The translations under genes were made by a program, and so were the position numbers. From Jiella marina (GTDB lineage Bacteria > Pseudomonadota > Alphaproteobacteria > Rhizobiales > Rhizobiaceae), in contig NZ_JAKQZG010000003.1 of the NCBI RefSeq assembly GCF_024359545.1, positions 124,001 to 188,000 of the forward strand: a stretch of DNA of 64,000 bases, read 5' to 3'. Shown here piece after piece: positions 46,396 through 55,208 of the stretch. The notes under the pieces were generated by a model. The model had not been told where the DNA came from and ran no database searches. It worked only from the letters and a program-made list of their open reading frames with translations. Position 1 is the first letter of the stretch; each line of letters starts with the position of its first letter.

Positions 46396-47343
46396 ATGGA
46401 CACGCTCACCAGAATGCGGGCCTTCCTCTCCGTGGTGGAGAACGAAGGCTTCTCGGCAGCCGCGCGCAAGACCGGCCGGTCCAAGGCGCTCCTGTCGAAA
46501 TATGTGCGCGAGCTCGAGGACGAGCTGGGCGTCCTGCTCATCAATCGCACGACGCGCCAGATCGCGCTGACGGCGGCCGGCGAGGTCTATGTCGCGCGGG
46601 CGGCGACGCTGCTCGCCGATCTGGAGAGCCTCAACGAGGAAGCGCGGGAAGCGACGGGAGAGGCCAAGGGCCGCATTCGCGTGTCGGCCGCGCGCACCTT
46701 CGGCGACGCCGAACTCGGTCTCAGCCTGATCGACTTCGCCAAGGCCTATCCCGACATCGCCCTCGACATCCATCTCGACGACAATTTCGTCAATCTCGTC
46801 GAGGAGGGCTTCGACGTGGCGATCCGCATGACGCGGCTCGACGATTCGGCGATGATCGCGCGGCGTCTCGCCTCGCTCGACTTCGTCATCACCGCCAGCC
46901 CCGATCTCATCCGCCGGGTCGGCAGGCCGGAACATCCAAGCGAGATCGGGAATTTTCCGGCCGTGATCGATTCGAATTCGCGGCTGTTTTCAAACTGGGT
47001 GTTCAGGGACCCGCAGACCCAGGAGCAGATCACGGTACCCGTTTCCGGGCAGTTCAGTGCCAACAGTCCGGTGACCGTTCGCGCAGCGGCACTTGCCGGT
47101 CTCGGATTCGCGCTCAGCCCTGCCTTCGTCGTGCGCGACGAGTTGAAGAGTGGGCAACTCGTCACCGTGCTCGACGAGTACATGTCGAGCGAGGCCGGCA
47201 TCTACGCGGTGTTTCCCCATCGCCGGCATCTGCCGACGCGGGTGCGGGTGTTCGTGGATTTCCTGGCCGAATGGTTCAAACAGTGTAAACGCAAGAACGG
47301 CGATCATCAGGTGAAGGATCTGGAGCGCGCCGAGAGGGGATGA
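46396..47343 (+). CDS. LysR family transcriptional regulator
   Basis: A 315-residue regulator. The N-terminal winged helix-turn-helix is evident (MDTLTRMRAFLSVVENEGFS, then KALLSKYVRELEDELGVLLINRTTR), followed by the type 2 periplasmic-binding-like effector domain (about 90-295). It belongs to the CrgA/DmlR-like subgroup by its SAARTFG start of the effector domain. ATG 46396 sits at the expected place. It is divergent from the decarboxylase gene, which makes that gene one candidate target. Confidence 0.92.
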   Translation: MDTLTRMRAFLSVVENEGFSAAARKTGRSKALLSKYVRELEDELGVLLINRTTRQIALTAAGEVYVARAATLLADLESLNEEAREATGEAKGRIRVSAARTFGDAELGLSLIDFAKAYPDIALDIHLDDNFVNLVEEGFDVAIRMTRLDDSAMIARRLASLDFVITASPDLIRRVGRPEHPSEIGNFPAVIDSNSRLFSNWVFRDPQTQEQITVPVSGQFSANSPVTVRAAALAGLGFALSPAFVVRDELKSGQLVTVLDEYMSSEAGIYAVFPHRRHLPTRVRVFVDFLAEWFKQCKRKNGDHQVKDLERAERG

Positions 47344-47464
47344 CCTCGTAGCCCTGCGTGGGTCAGGAAGGCAGAATTTTCGGCGTTGCGAGCCCTGGAG
47401 TGTTTCAAAACGCGACCGGCATGCGAAGATGCTTTTCGGGGCAGACATCGCAAGGAGACCGATG

Positions 47465-47854
47465 ATGACCGGATCGCGACTTCGACTTCATGCCGCCACC
47501 CTCACTGCAGCCCTGTTCGCTCTGGCGCCGGGCGCCATGGCCGAGACGCTGAAAGAGGGACGTTTCTCCGGCGCCAGCGGCCATTCGGTCAGCGGCCTCG
47601 TCACCGTCGAGACCGACGGCGGTGAAACGATCCTGCGGTTTTCGGAGGATTTCAGCTTCGACGGCGCGCCCGATCCGAAGATCGCCTTCGGCAAGGATGG
47701 CTACGACGCGGAGACGTTGCTCGGACCGCTGAAGAGCGACAGCGGAGCACAGCAATACGCCGTGCCGGCCGGGCTCGACGTATCGGCCTACAACGAGGTC
47801 TGGATCTGGTGCGAGGAATTTGCCGTGCCCCTCGGCATGGCGTCGATCGAATAG
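47465..47854 (+). CDS. secreted DM13 domain protein
   Basis: A 129-residue protein with a signal peptide ending PGAMA. The mature part is a single DM13 domain: EGRFSGASGHSVSGLVTVE at its start, LRFSEDFSFDGAPDPKIAFG in the middle and YNEVWIWCEEFAVPLGMA at the end, with the conserved Cys of the IWC motif. DM13 resembles DOMON-type domains and may bind redox cofactors; the function in bacteria is unknown. ATG 47465 lies seven bases after AAGGAG, with another ATG three bases earlier. Confidence 0.85.
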   Translation: MTGSRLRLHAATLTAALFALAPGAMAETLKEGRFSGASGHSVSGLVTVETDGGETILRFSEDFSFDGAPDPKIAFGKDGYDAETLLGPLKSDSGAQQYAVPAGLDVSAYNEVWIWCEEFAVPLGMASIE

Positions 47855-48019
47855 GCGGGACGCCATCACGAGCTTCGCGCGGGCGGCGTGGCGCAGCCGC
47901 ATCACGCCCCTGTCAAACCTGCGCGAAGGCTGGGCCGCGAGATTGAAGTCCGCCGGGAATCGTGGCCCAATCATGGCAGTTCGCAGGCCGGCTCGGGTCG
48001 CCCTTTAAGGGAAGATTCA

Positions 48020-48568
48020 GTGCCGACGAGTATCGGTGTTGTCATGCGTCATTCCGTCTCCTCCGTCGCCGTGGCCGTTATTGCCCTGTGTTTCGCTCTG
48101 TTCGCCGGGGCGCCCGCCGGGGCGCGAACCTCCGGCCCGCAGGAAGTGTCTTTCCACGCCGAGGCGGATCCCGGCACGATCATCATCCGCACGTCCGAAC
48201 GCCGGCTCTACCTCTTGACCGGCAAAGGCAGAGCGCTTGCCTACGACATCGCGGTCGGACGGCCGAGCGAGCAGTGGTTCGGCCGAAGCTGGGTTTCGAA
48301 GAAGCGGCCGAAGCCGACCTGGACCCCGACGCCGAGCATGCGGGCGAAGAATCCGAGCCTTCCGCGCTCCGTCGGGCCGGGACCGCGCAATCCGCTCGGC
48401 GTGCGCGCGATCAATCTCGGCTGGACGGCCTATCGCATCCACGGCACCAATTCGCCGAACTCGATCGGCCGGGCCGCGTCTTCCGGCTGTTTCCGGATGC
48501 GCAACGCCGACGTCTCCGACCTTTACGACCGGGTGAATGTCGGTGCGCAGGTGATCGTCGAGCGCTGA
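48020..48568 (+). CDS. L,D-transpeptidase (YkuD domain)
   Basis: A protein of about 182 residues with a signal peptide (ending FAGAPAGA). The YkuD catalytic motif is complete: His141 in RIHGTNSPNSIG, and SSGCFRM with the nucleophile Cys157. It would form 3-3 peptidoglycan cross-links or attach proteins to murein in the periplasm. GTG 48020 has AAGGGAA upstream; ATG 48044 is the alternative and would leave a shorter signal peptide. Confidence 0.92.
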   Translation: MPTSIGVVMRHSVSSVAVAVIALCFALFAGAPAGARTSGPQEVSFHAEADPGTIIIRTSERRLYLLTGKGRALAYDIAVGRPSEQWFGRSWVSKKRPKPTWTPTPSMRAKNPSLPRSVGPGPRNPLGVRAINLGWTAYRIHGTNSPNSIGRAASSGCFRMRNADVSDLYDRVNVGAQVIVER

Positions 48569-48681
48569 GGCGCCCGGCAGTCGGCGCGAAGGATCGAGGC
48601 TGACCGACGACCACCGTCGTTCCTTTCAAACTTCGGCCATTCTTCTCAGGTTTGAGGAATCGGCTTGAGAGGGGAACTGCC

Positions 48682-49356
48682 GTGATCGATCGTCTCGTTG
48701 CTGGATCGCTGGCGATGGCCGGCATGGTGCTGGTGTCGTCCGAAGCGTTGGCGCATCCGCATGTCTTCGTCGAACCGCATGTCGAGATCGTTGGGTCGTC
48801 CGAGGGACGCTTCACGGCGATCCGCAATGTGTGGCGCATGGACGAGCTGTTCTCGTCTTCCGTGGTCGTGGATTTCGACAAGAACGCCAATGGCGTGCTG
48901 GACGAGGACGAACTCGACGCGGTGGGCGAGACGGTGCGCACCTCGATCGCCGAATGGGGTTTCTACACCTTTGCCGAGGTGGGTAGCCGCGACGTCGCGC
49001 TTTCGCCGCCGGAAAAGATGCACACGCTGTTCGAGGACGGACAGCTCATCTTCTTCTTCGAGATGCCCGTCGCCGAGGAAATCGACCTCACCGATCAGCC
49101 GGTGAAGGTCTCGAATTTCGACGAGAGCTTCTTCGTCGCCTTCGATTTCCAGAGCGCCGACAATTTCCAGCTCGTCGACCTGCCGGCCGGTTGCCGCAAG
49201 GCGCTGAACGCCCCCGACGAGGACGAGGCGGCCAAGGCATGGATGAGCTCGATCGCGGCTCTGGGCCCGGACGAGGCCGTGCCGGAAGGTCAGGCCGACG
49301 CCTTCGCCGACGTGCTCGCCACGCGCTTGGAGGTGACATGCGCGCCCTCCAGCTGA
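48682..49356 (+). CDS. DUF1007 family periplasmic protein
   Basis: A 224-residue secreted protein. The signal peptide ends SSEALA, and the mature start HPHVFVEPHVEIVG is the DUF1007 hallmark with its paired His. An acidic segment (DFDKNANGVLDEDELD) resembles a calcium-binding loop. DUF1007 proteins accompany NicO-type nickel/cobalt permeases, as here, and probably act as metal-binding partners. GTG 48682 has GAGGGG seven bases upstream. It overlaps the permease gene by 19 bp. Confidence 0.88.
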   Translation: MIDRLVAGSLAMAGMVLVSSEALAHPHVFVEPHVEIVGSSEGRFTAIRNVWRMDELFSSSVVVDFDKNANGVLDEDELDAVGETVRTSIAEWGFYTFAEVGSRDVALSPPEKMHTLFEDGQLIFFFEMPVAEEIDLTDQPVKVSNFDESFFVAFDFQSADNFQLVDLPAGCRKALNAPDEDEAAKAWMSSIAALGPDEAVPEGQADAFADVLATRLEVTCAPSS

Positions 49357-50453
49357 CCGAGCGTGGCCGACCGCTGTTGGCGTGCGGGCTCCTCGCAATC
49401 GCGATGATGGTTGCCGGGCCGGCCCTGGCGAAATCCTCGATCGGCATCGGCAGCGCCGACACGATGACGGCGCCGTCCGGCGGGATGTTCGGCGATGTCT
49501 TTCTTCAGATCGCGGTCTGGCAGCGGGAGTTCTTTTCCGCCCTGCGTGAAGCGCTGGTGGCGCTGAAACGAGACGGGTCCGGTTCGCTCGTCTTCCTGGT
49601 CGGTCTGTCCTTTGCCTACGGGATTTTCCATGCTGCCGGGCCCGGTCACGGCAAGGCGGTGATCTCCTCTTACGTGCTGGCGAGCCGCGCCGAGCTGAAG
49701 CGGGGCGTATTGCTGGCCTTCGCCTCGTCGCTCGTTCAGGCCATGACGGCGATTGTGGCAGTCGGCGTGGGATGGTTCGTGCTGCGCGGTACGAGCGTGT
49801 CGATGACCGAGGCCACCGACTGGCTGGAGATCGCGTCCTATGCGCTCGTCATCCTCTTCGGGCTCTATCTCCTGGCCAAGGCGCTGACGCGCCTGATGCG
49901 GATGGTGCGACCGCTGGAGAGGCTGCGGAGCCTGGCAGCGCGTGGTTCGAACGGTTCCCAGGGCGGGGGCGGGGCCATGGGGGCACTGGCCTTCGCCGCG
50001 CCGGGAGAGGCGGGCCGGCCGACCATGGCCGCGGCAGAGGCGCTTCCCGCCGGAGCGGTCTGTGCGTCGACGGCTGAAGACTGCCGCTGCGGGCGGACGC
50101 ACATCGCCAGCCCCGAGCAGCTTCGCGGGCCGATGAACCTGCGCACCGCGCTGGCGGCGATCTTCGCGGTCGGATTGCGGCCCTGCGCCGGCGCAATCGT
50201 CGTCCTGACCTTTGCCCTGTTGAACGGGCTTTATGCCGGTGGCGTGCTGTCGGTGTTCGCCATGGCCCTCGGTACGGCCATCACCGTGTCCGCGCTCGCT
50301 TCGCTGACGGTGCTCGGCCGTGGGGCGCTGGAGGCGGCGGGTCGCCGGACAAAGCAGCTTGCGGCCGTGACGATTGCGCTGGAACTCGTCGGCGCGGGGC
50401 TGCTGACGCTCGTTGGTGTCGGTCTGCTGGGTGGAGCACTGGTCGCCCTCTGA
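49338..50453 (+). CDS. NicO/RcnA-type nickel-cobalt permease
   Basis: A 371-residue inner-membrane protein with a cleavable N-terminal signal and about six spans. HAAGPGHGKAVISSYV carries the conserved His-rich transport motif of the NicO family, and GLRPCAGAIVVLTFAL is the second conserved span. The loop between spans holds Cys and His residues (CRCGRTH), a possible metal site, rather than a long His run. The gene overlaps the DUF1007 gene, so the two form a transport unit for uptake or efflux of Ni or Co; direction cannot be read from the sequence. Confidence 0.88.
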   Translation: MRALQLTERGRPLLACGLLAIAMMVAGPALAKSSIGIGSADTMTAPSGGMFGDVFLQIAVWQREFFSALREALVALKRDGSGSLVFLVGLSFAYGIFHAAGPGHGKAVISSYVLASRAELKRGVLLAFASSLVQAMTAIVAVGVGWFVLRGTSVSMTEATDWLEIASYALVILFGLYLLAKALTRLMRMVRPLERLRSLAARGSNGSQGGGGAMGALAFAAPGEAGRPTMAAAEALPAGAVCASTAEDCRCGRTHIASPEQLRGPMNLRTALAAIFAVGLRPCAGAIVVLTFALLNGLYAGGVLSVFAMALGTAITVSALASLTVLGRGALEAAGRRTKQLAAVTIALELVGAGLLTLVGVGLLGGALVAL

Positions 50454-50497
50454 TCGCAAGAGGCGACGGCGTCTGATACGGTCCGACGGGGGCTGCC

Positions 50498-50692
50498 TCA
50501 CTTGGTGAGAATGAGCTTTCCGGCCTTCGTGATCCTCAGGCGGTAGATCTTGCCGCCGTGAGAGATGCCGACTTCCTTCGCCTCGCCGTTCCTGAAGAGC
50601 TCCGAAGCCGGGATGATGCATGGCGGCTGACTGCGTTTTCCTTTTTCGCCAAGGGGCAAATCTGCAGCCGGGTCAAAGTCCTCGTCTTCCAA
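50498..50692 (-). CDS. hemP: hemin uptake protein HemP/HmuP
   Basis: A small protein (64 residues from TTG 50692) ending in the HemP signature: IPASELF, then ISHGGKIYRLRITKAGKLILTK read as KIYRLR and GKLILTK. In rhizobia HmuP is needed for expression of the heme receptor. TTG 50692 has GGAAGG eight bases upstream; an ATG at 50743 would have no ribosome binding site and lies eight bases from the iron box. It diverges from the TonB-dependent receptor gene, its likely target. Confidence 0.85.
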   Translation of the reverse strand: MEDEDFDPAADLPLGEKGKRSQPPCIIPASELFRNGEAKEVGISHGGKIYRLRITKAGKLILTK

Positions 50693-50750
50693 TTTAGAGA
50701 CCTTCCAAAAACGCCATTGAAAACAGGCTGTTAAACCTCCCATTTATTGT

Positions 50751-50765
50751 TGACTCTGATTATCA
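50751..50765. promoter_or_regulatory. RirA-type iron box between hemP and the heme receptor
   Basis: TGACTCTGATTATCA matches TGA-N9-TCA, the iron-responsive (IRO) box bound by RirA in rhizobia, and overlaps the 13-bp palindrome TCTGATTATCAGA. A TTGACT (-35 like) overlaps its left edge, reading towards the receptor gene. Repression of both divergent genes under iron sufficiency is the expected outcome. Confidence 0.6.
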
Positions 50766-50897
50766 GAATATCTAAACCCGTCAACGATGCTGCTGCAGCC
50801 GGGGGGCTTTAGGCAGCGATTGGGGGCGTTAGCGAGACCGGCTGCCGCGGGCAGTCCCAGCCAGGTCCCATTCCACGAACATTCGAGGGGACCCAAA

Positions 50898-53126
50898 ATG
50901 GCTCGCTACAAGCGTCGCCTTGCCGGCACTGCGTCCGGCATGGCAATCATGTTGATGACGATGTCGAGTGGATCGGCCCAGGTGATCGACGAGGACGGCA
51001 GCGTCCAGCTCATGCCGGTCGTCATCGAGGGCTCGGCCGACGAGGGCGGGGCTGGCGAAGGCGATCAGGTCGCGCCGGCGACCAGCGCCGAGACCGTCCT
51101 GACGACCCGCGTCACACGCGCCGAACTCGACGCCGCCCAGATCGACGATCCGGACGACATCAGCCGGCTCGATCCCGGCGTTTCGTACAATGAGGCGACC
51201 CGAAGCTTCAATGTGCGGGGCCTCGACTCCAGCCGCGTTCTCACGACCATCGACGGCATTCGCGTGCCCTGGCTGGAAGATGGTGCGCGGGGCGTCACGG
51301 GCGGCCCGTCCTCCTTCGACTTCGACACTCTGTCCGGACTCGACATCGTCAAGGGGGCGGATTCGAGCGTGTTCGGCGCCGGCGCACTCGGCGGTGTCGT
51401 CGCATTGCGCACGCTCAATCCCGAAGACCTTCTGAAGGACGGCAAGAATTTCGGCGGGCTCTCGCGGCTCAGCTATGACAGCAAGGACGACAGCTGGGGC
51501 GTCGATCAGGCCCTCGCGGCCCGCTTCGGCGAAACCTATATGATGATCCAGGGCGGCTACCGGGACGGCCACGAGATCGAGAACCAGGGGACGGTCGACG
51601 TCTACGGCGCCGATCGGACGGCCGCCGAGCCGCTGGACTACGACCAGAAGAACCTGCTCGTGAAGCTGCGCCAGCACATGGGCGTCGATCAGGTCCTGGG
51701 CTTCACGGTCGATATCTACGACCGCGAGGACGACATCGACTCGCGCACCAGTTCGGCGACGACCTACGCTCCGGGGTCGGCCCGCAACGTCCAGGTCGAA
51801 AAGCGCAAGCGGGTGTCGGCGAACTACGAACTCGGTCCCGATGCCGGCCTCTGGCTCGACGCAGCCGACGTCGTGATCTACTGGCAGCGTCAGGATCTGG
51901 CGGACGACTTCTACGGCACCCGGCTGACGACCCCGGCCGGCGACTATGCCCGTCTCAGCGACATTCAGGAGACCAATGTCGGCATCGCCGGCAGCGTTCT
52001 GAAGCGCTTCGACTTCGGCGGCGTGACGCACGGTGTCAGCGTCGGCGGCGAACTCTTCGAGAGCCACACCGAGCAATATGCGGCCGGCGAGGACAGTTGT
52101 CCGCCTCCGCCCTATTCCTTCGCCTTCTACACCTGCAACTTCCTGCACACCAATCAGGCCGACATGCCCGAGGTCGAGGGCACGACGCTCGGCCTGTTCA
52201 TCCAGGACGAGATCGCTCTGACCGAGCGGTTCCGCCTGACGCCCGGCGTGCGCTTCGACTATTACGAGGAGAACCCGCAGGAAACGGCGGCCTATCTCGC
52301 CAATCCGACCGTGACCGGGCTTCCCGCCGCGTCGAGCGACAGCGCGATCTCGCCGAAGCTGCGCGGCGAGTACGACGTCTTCGACGGCGTTTCGATCTAT
52401 GGGCAATGGGCGCAGAGTTTTCGCGCGCCGACCGCGGCCGAGCTTTATCTCAGCTATGGCGGGCCGGGCACCTATCTCGCCCTCGGCAATCCGGATCTGG
52501 AGCCCGAGACCAGCAATGGCTTCGAGGCCGGCATCGAACTGGGCGACGCGGTTCTGGGCGGAAAGGTCGCCGGGTTCTACAATCGCTACAAGAACTTCAT
52601 CGACCAGGTGTCCGTGGACCCTGCCTCGGTCGGCATTCCGGCCGGAGCCTATCCCTTTGGTATCACCCAGTACATCAATCGCGCCAGCGTCGAGATCTAC
52701 GGCGTGGAAGCATCCGCCCATTGGCAGATCACGCCGGAATGGCATACCGGGGCGAGCTTTGCCGCCTATGTCGGCCGGGATCGCGAAACGGACGAGCATC
52801 TCAACTCGATCCCGGCGATGAAGGGCATCCTCAATCTCGGCTATGATAACGGCATGCTGGGTGCGGACGCCTATCTCACGCTTGCGGCGGCGCGCGACGA
52901 TGTCGAAAGCGACATCAACCGCACGCCGAGCTACGCGCTTCTCGACCTGACGGCCTGGTACAAGCCCACCCAGATCGAAGGGCTGAAGCTGAGCGGCGGC
53001 GTCTACAATGTCTTCGACGAGACCTATTACGACGCACTCGACATTCCCGACAGTGCCACCCAGCAGCGGGAATTCTACAGCGAGGCCGGGCGCACCTTCA
53101 AAGCCGCGCTGACCTACGAGTTCTGA
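50898..53126 (+). CDS. TonB-dependent heme/hemoglobin receptor
   Basis: A 742-residue outer-membrane receptor. A signal peptide ends GSAQ; a plug domain follows (about 60-180) with FNVRGLDSSRVLTTIDGIR, and a 22-strand barrel ends in TFKAALTYEF with the terminal Phe. The barrel motif SFRAPTAAELY followed by NPDLEPETS is typical of the hemoglobin/heme (TonB-hemlactrns) receptors such as HmuR/ShmR. ATG has GAGGGG seven bases upstream. The hemP gene and iron box in front support heme uptake; no hmuSTUV genes adjoin it. It overlaps the convergent hydrolase gene by 13 bp. Confidence 0.92.
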   Translation: MARYKRRLAGTASGMAIMLMTMSSGSAQVIDEDGSVQLMPVVIEGSADEGGAGEGDQVAPATSAETVLTTRVTRAELDAAQIDDPDDISRLDPGVSYNEATRSFNVRGLDSSRVLTTIDGIRVPWLEDGARGVTGGPSSFDFDTLSGLDIVKGADSSVFGAGALGGVVALRTLNPEDLLKDGKNFGGLSRLSYDSKDDSWGVDQALAARFGETYMMIQGGYRDGHEIENQGTVDVYGADRTAAEPLDYDQKNLLVKLRQHMGVDQVLGFTVDIYDREDDIDSRTSSATTYAPGSARNVQVEKRKRVSANYELGPDAGLWLDAADVVIYWQRQDLADDFYGTRLTTPAGDYARLSDIQETNVGIAGSVLKRFDFGGVTHGVSVGGELFESHTEQYAAGEDSCPPPPYSFAFYTCNFLHTNQADMPEVEGTTLGLFIQDEIALTERFRLTPGVRFDYYEENPQETAAYLANPTVTGLPAASSDSAISPKLRGEYDVFDGVSIYGQWAQSFRAPTAAELYLSYGGPGTYLALGNPDLEPETSNGFEAGIELGDAVLGGKVAGFYNRYKNFIDQVSVDPASVGIPAGAYPFGITQYINRASVEIYGVEASAHWQITPEWHTGASFAAYVGRDRETDEHLNSIPAMKGILNLGYDNGMLGADAYLTLAAARDDVESDINRTPSYALLDLTAWYKPTQIEGLKLSGGVYNVFDETYYDALDIPDSATQQREFYSEAGRTFKAALTYEF

Positions 53127-53932
53127 TGCAGGGGCTCCGCGCGGGCGAGTTCTTCGCCCGCGCGGAGCCGACTTGCGCCTTCGGTTGATGCCTCGCCTCG
53201 GCAGGCTGCGCCGAAGGCCTTGAAGATCGCGGCCGACGGAGCGTCGGTCTCGGCCCAATATTCCGGGTGCCACTGAACGCCGAGCGCGAAAGCCGGTGCC
53301 CCTTCGACGGAAACCGCCTCGACGATCCCGTCCGGCGCCATCGCCTCGACGCGCAGCCCATCGCCCAACCGGTCGATCGCTTGCCGATGAAGCGAATTGA
53401 CCCGGATCGGCCCCGGCCCGACGATCGTTTCGAGCAGGCCGCCGGGCGTGATCGCGACGTCGTGGCGTGTGGCGTAGCGCTCTCGCTGATCCTCGTGAGT
53501 GATCGCCCGGTGATCCATGCGGCCGGGCAAGTCCTGAACCTCGGTGGCAAGCGTGCCGCCGAAGGCGACGTTCAGTTCCTGATGGCCCCGGCAGACACAA
53601 AGCAGCGGCAGCCCGCGATCGATCGCCTTGCGGATCAGCTGTTCGCTCGCGCTGTCGCGGGCCGGGTCATAGGGCTCGTGGGCCGGGCTCGGGGAAACGC
53701 CGTAGCGATCGGGATGGACGTTGGAGGCCGAGCCCGTGGTGAGCACTCCATCGACGCGATCGAGTACGGCGTCGAGATCGAGTTCGTCCGCCATGGACGG
53801 CACGATCACCGGCGTCGCCCCGGCCACTCTCACCAGCGCTTTCAGATAGGTGTCGGGCGTGGCGTGCCAGCGATATTTCTCGTAGTCGCGAACGTCGGCC
53901 GGCACGGCGACGAGGATGGGGGCAGGGGACAT
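53114..53932 (-). CDS. gamma-glutamyl-gamma-aminobutyrate hydrolase family protein (peptidase C26)
   Basis: A 272-residue class I glutamine-amidotransferase-like hydrolase. The nucleophile Cys lies in PLLCVCRGHQELNV (about residue 114) and the catalytic His in LGVQWHPEYWAE, with Glu two residues later. PuuD-type members cleave gamma-glutamyl-GABA in putrescine breakdown; the ornithine decarboxylase in the window is 8 kb away and not obviously linked. The C-terminal 25 residues extend into a strong hairpin shared with the receptor gene's end. Confidence 0.88.
   Translation of the reverse strand: MSPAPILVAVPADVRDYEKYRWHATPDTYLKALVRVAGATPVIVPSMADELDLDAVLDRVDGVLTTGSASNVHPDRYGVSPSPAHEPYDPARDSASEQLIRKAIDRGLPLLCVCRGHQELNVAFGGTLATEVQDLPGRMDHRAITHEDQRERYATRHDVAITPGGLLETIVGPGPIRVNSLHRQAIDRLGDGLRVEAMAPDGIVEAVSVEGAPAFALGVQWHPEYWAETDAPSAAIFKAFGAACRGEASTEGASRLRAGEELARAEPLHQNS
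53133..53169. terminator. 16-bp perfect hairpin at convergent gene ends
   Basis: GGCTCCGCGCGGGCGA and TCGCCCGCGCGGAGCC form a perfect 16-bp stem with a 5-nt loop, 6 bp after the receptor stop and inside the last codons of the convergent hydrolase gene. There is no T-run. Confidence 0.6.
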
Positions 53933-54021
53933 GGCAGGCCTTCGATGATGTTTCCCGCGATCTAGGCGCTTTCCGCGTCATCGCCAAAGGCGCGGCCTGC
54001 CGGAACGAAGAAATTTTCCGC

Positions 54022-55113
54022 TCAGCCGATGCAGTTCGCTTCGTTCACCGCCAGACGGTAGGCCTGATCGAAATTATCGGCATTGAATGGCGCGACCCAA
54101 TAGCTGCGGCGGCCAAGTTCCAGGCTGCTCTCCATGAAGTAGAGCCCGCCGAAGGCCGCTTCTTCCGGCCGGGGTGTGCCCTCGAAGGGCGCGATGAAGG
54201 ACAGCTTGTCCTCGTCGGTGCGCACGACGACCCGCTCCCTGTCGATGGTCATGCCGAGAAGCTTCAGATGCGACTGGTCTTCGATGACCGTCGCGAGATA
54301 GCCCCACTCGTCGGCCGGCCATTGCGTCATCATGAACTGGCCTCTGCCCCTCAGGCAGAAGACGACCTCTCTCCGGGTCTCGTCGCGCGAGCGGCTGACG
54401 GCGATCAGCCCCTCGCCGTCCATTTCGATCGTCCAGGGCGTGAAGGCGTTCGGGTCCCAGGACACCCGCAGGTCGACCAGTTCGTCTTCCGACAGGATAT
54501 GCATGGTCCTCGGTGCGTTGCGGCCGACCAGCGTCATGAAGCCGGCTTCCGCACCCATGTCGACGACATATTGCAGAATGTCGGCGCTGATGCGCTGGAG
54601 CTCGGAGAAATCGAGCGGGGTATAGGCCTTCTCGGTCGGATCGAAGAGGCCCTCCGAATTGAAGAACTGGTGGACGCCGACCTTCGAGCCTGGGGAGACA
54701 TCGCGCTCGACACCGCCGAGAACGGTGAAGGCGCAGGCCGACAGGCAGTGGCCCGGCTTCTGCTCGTAGAACGTCGTGCCGGGCCGTACTTCGCTTGCCG
54801 CCACGACCGTCTTCAGATTGCTCTTGCGGATCAGACGCCCGAGTTCGACCGCCGCCTTGAGATTGCCGCCGGGCGAATCGAGCACGACCGTGCCGAACGT
54901 CGTGCCGCCGAACTGCGCGGCGAACTTTTCGGCCGTATCAGGCTCGATCACGCCCGTGGCCGCGATCCATTCGCACTGGTCGCAATTGCCGCCATTGCCG
55001 ACGAATTCGAAGGTCATCGGCGCGGCCTGCGTCTTCGTAGCGAGACACAGCCAGACACTCAGCATTGCGAAGAAGACGGACGCACGCATCGAAAAGGGAC
55101 TCCCTCCGGTCAT
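54022..55113 (-). CDS. secreted ClpP-like (COG3904-type) protein
   Basis: A 363-residue protein with a signal peptide (about 1-30, ending TKTQA). The ClpP-like domain shows VVLDSPGGNLKAAVELG (oxyanion strand, SPGG at 80-83), the nucleophile motif CLSAC (Ser125) and VGVHQF (His148). After about residue 215 a C-terminal domain with no family I recognise follows, ending in NEANCIG. An additional CDQCEW pair of Cys is near the start of the mature protein. ATG 55113 has GGAGG six bases upstream. A second paralogue follows on the same strand upstream (55209-56939), only 95 bp away. Confidence 0.8.
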   Translation of the reverse strand: MTGGSPFSMRASVFFAMLSVWLCLATKTQAAPMTFEFVGNGGNCDQCEWIAATGVIEPDTAEKFAAQFGGTTFGTVVLDSPGGNLKAAVELGRLIRKSNLKTVVAASEVRPGTTFYEQKPGHCLSACAFTVLGGVERDVSPGSKVGVHQFFNSEGLFDPTEKAYTPLDFSELQRISADILQYVVDMGAEAGFMTLVGRNAPRTMHILSEDELVDLRVSWDPNAFTPWTIEMDGEGLIAVSRSRDETRREVVFCLRGRGQFMMTQWPADEWGYLATVIEDQSHLKLLGMTIDRERVVVRTDEDKLSFIAPFEGTPRPEEAAFGGLYFMESSLELGRRSYWVAPFNADNFDQAYRLAVNEANCIG

Positions 55114-55208
55114 GCCGGGCCTCCTCGTCATTGTGGATCGGGTCAAAGGGTGTTGGACGTTTGGAACAACCGGCAACCGGCCGTCTCCGGCGGGAACGGC
55201 GAACGCGA

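Noticed and set aside
50829-53600. A minus-strand frame of more than 900 codons opposite the heme receptor
   Set aside because: It runs antisense through a complete receptor and into another gene, and has no domain or ribosome binding site.
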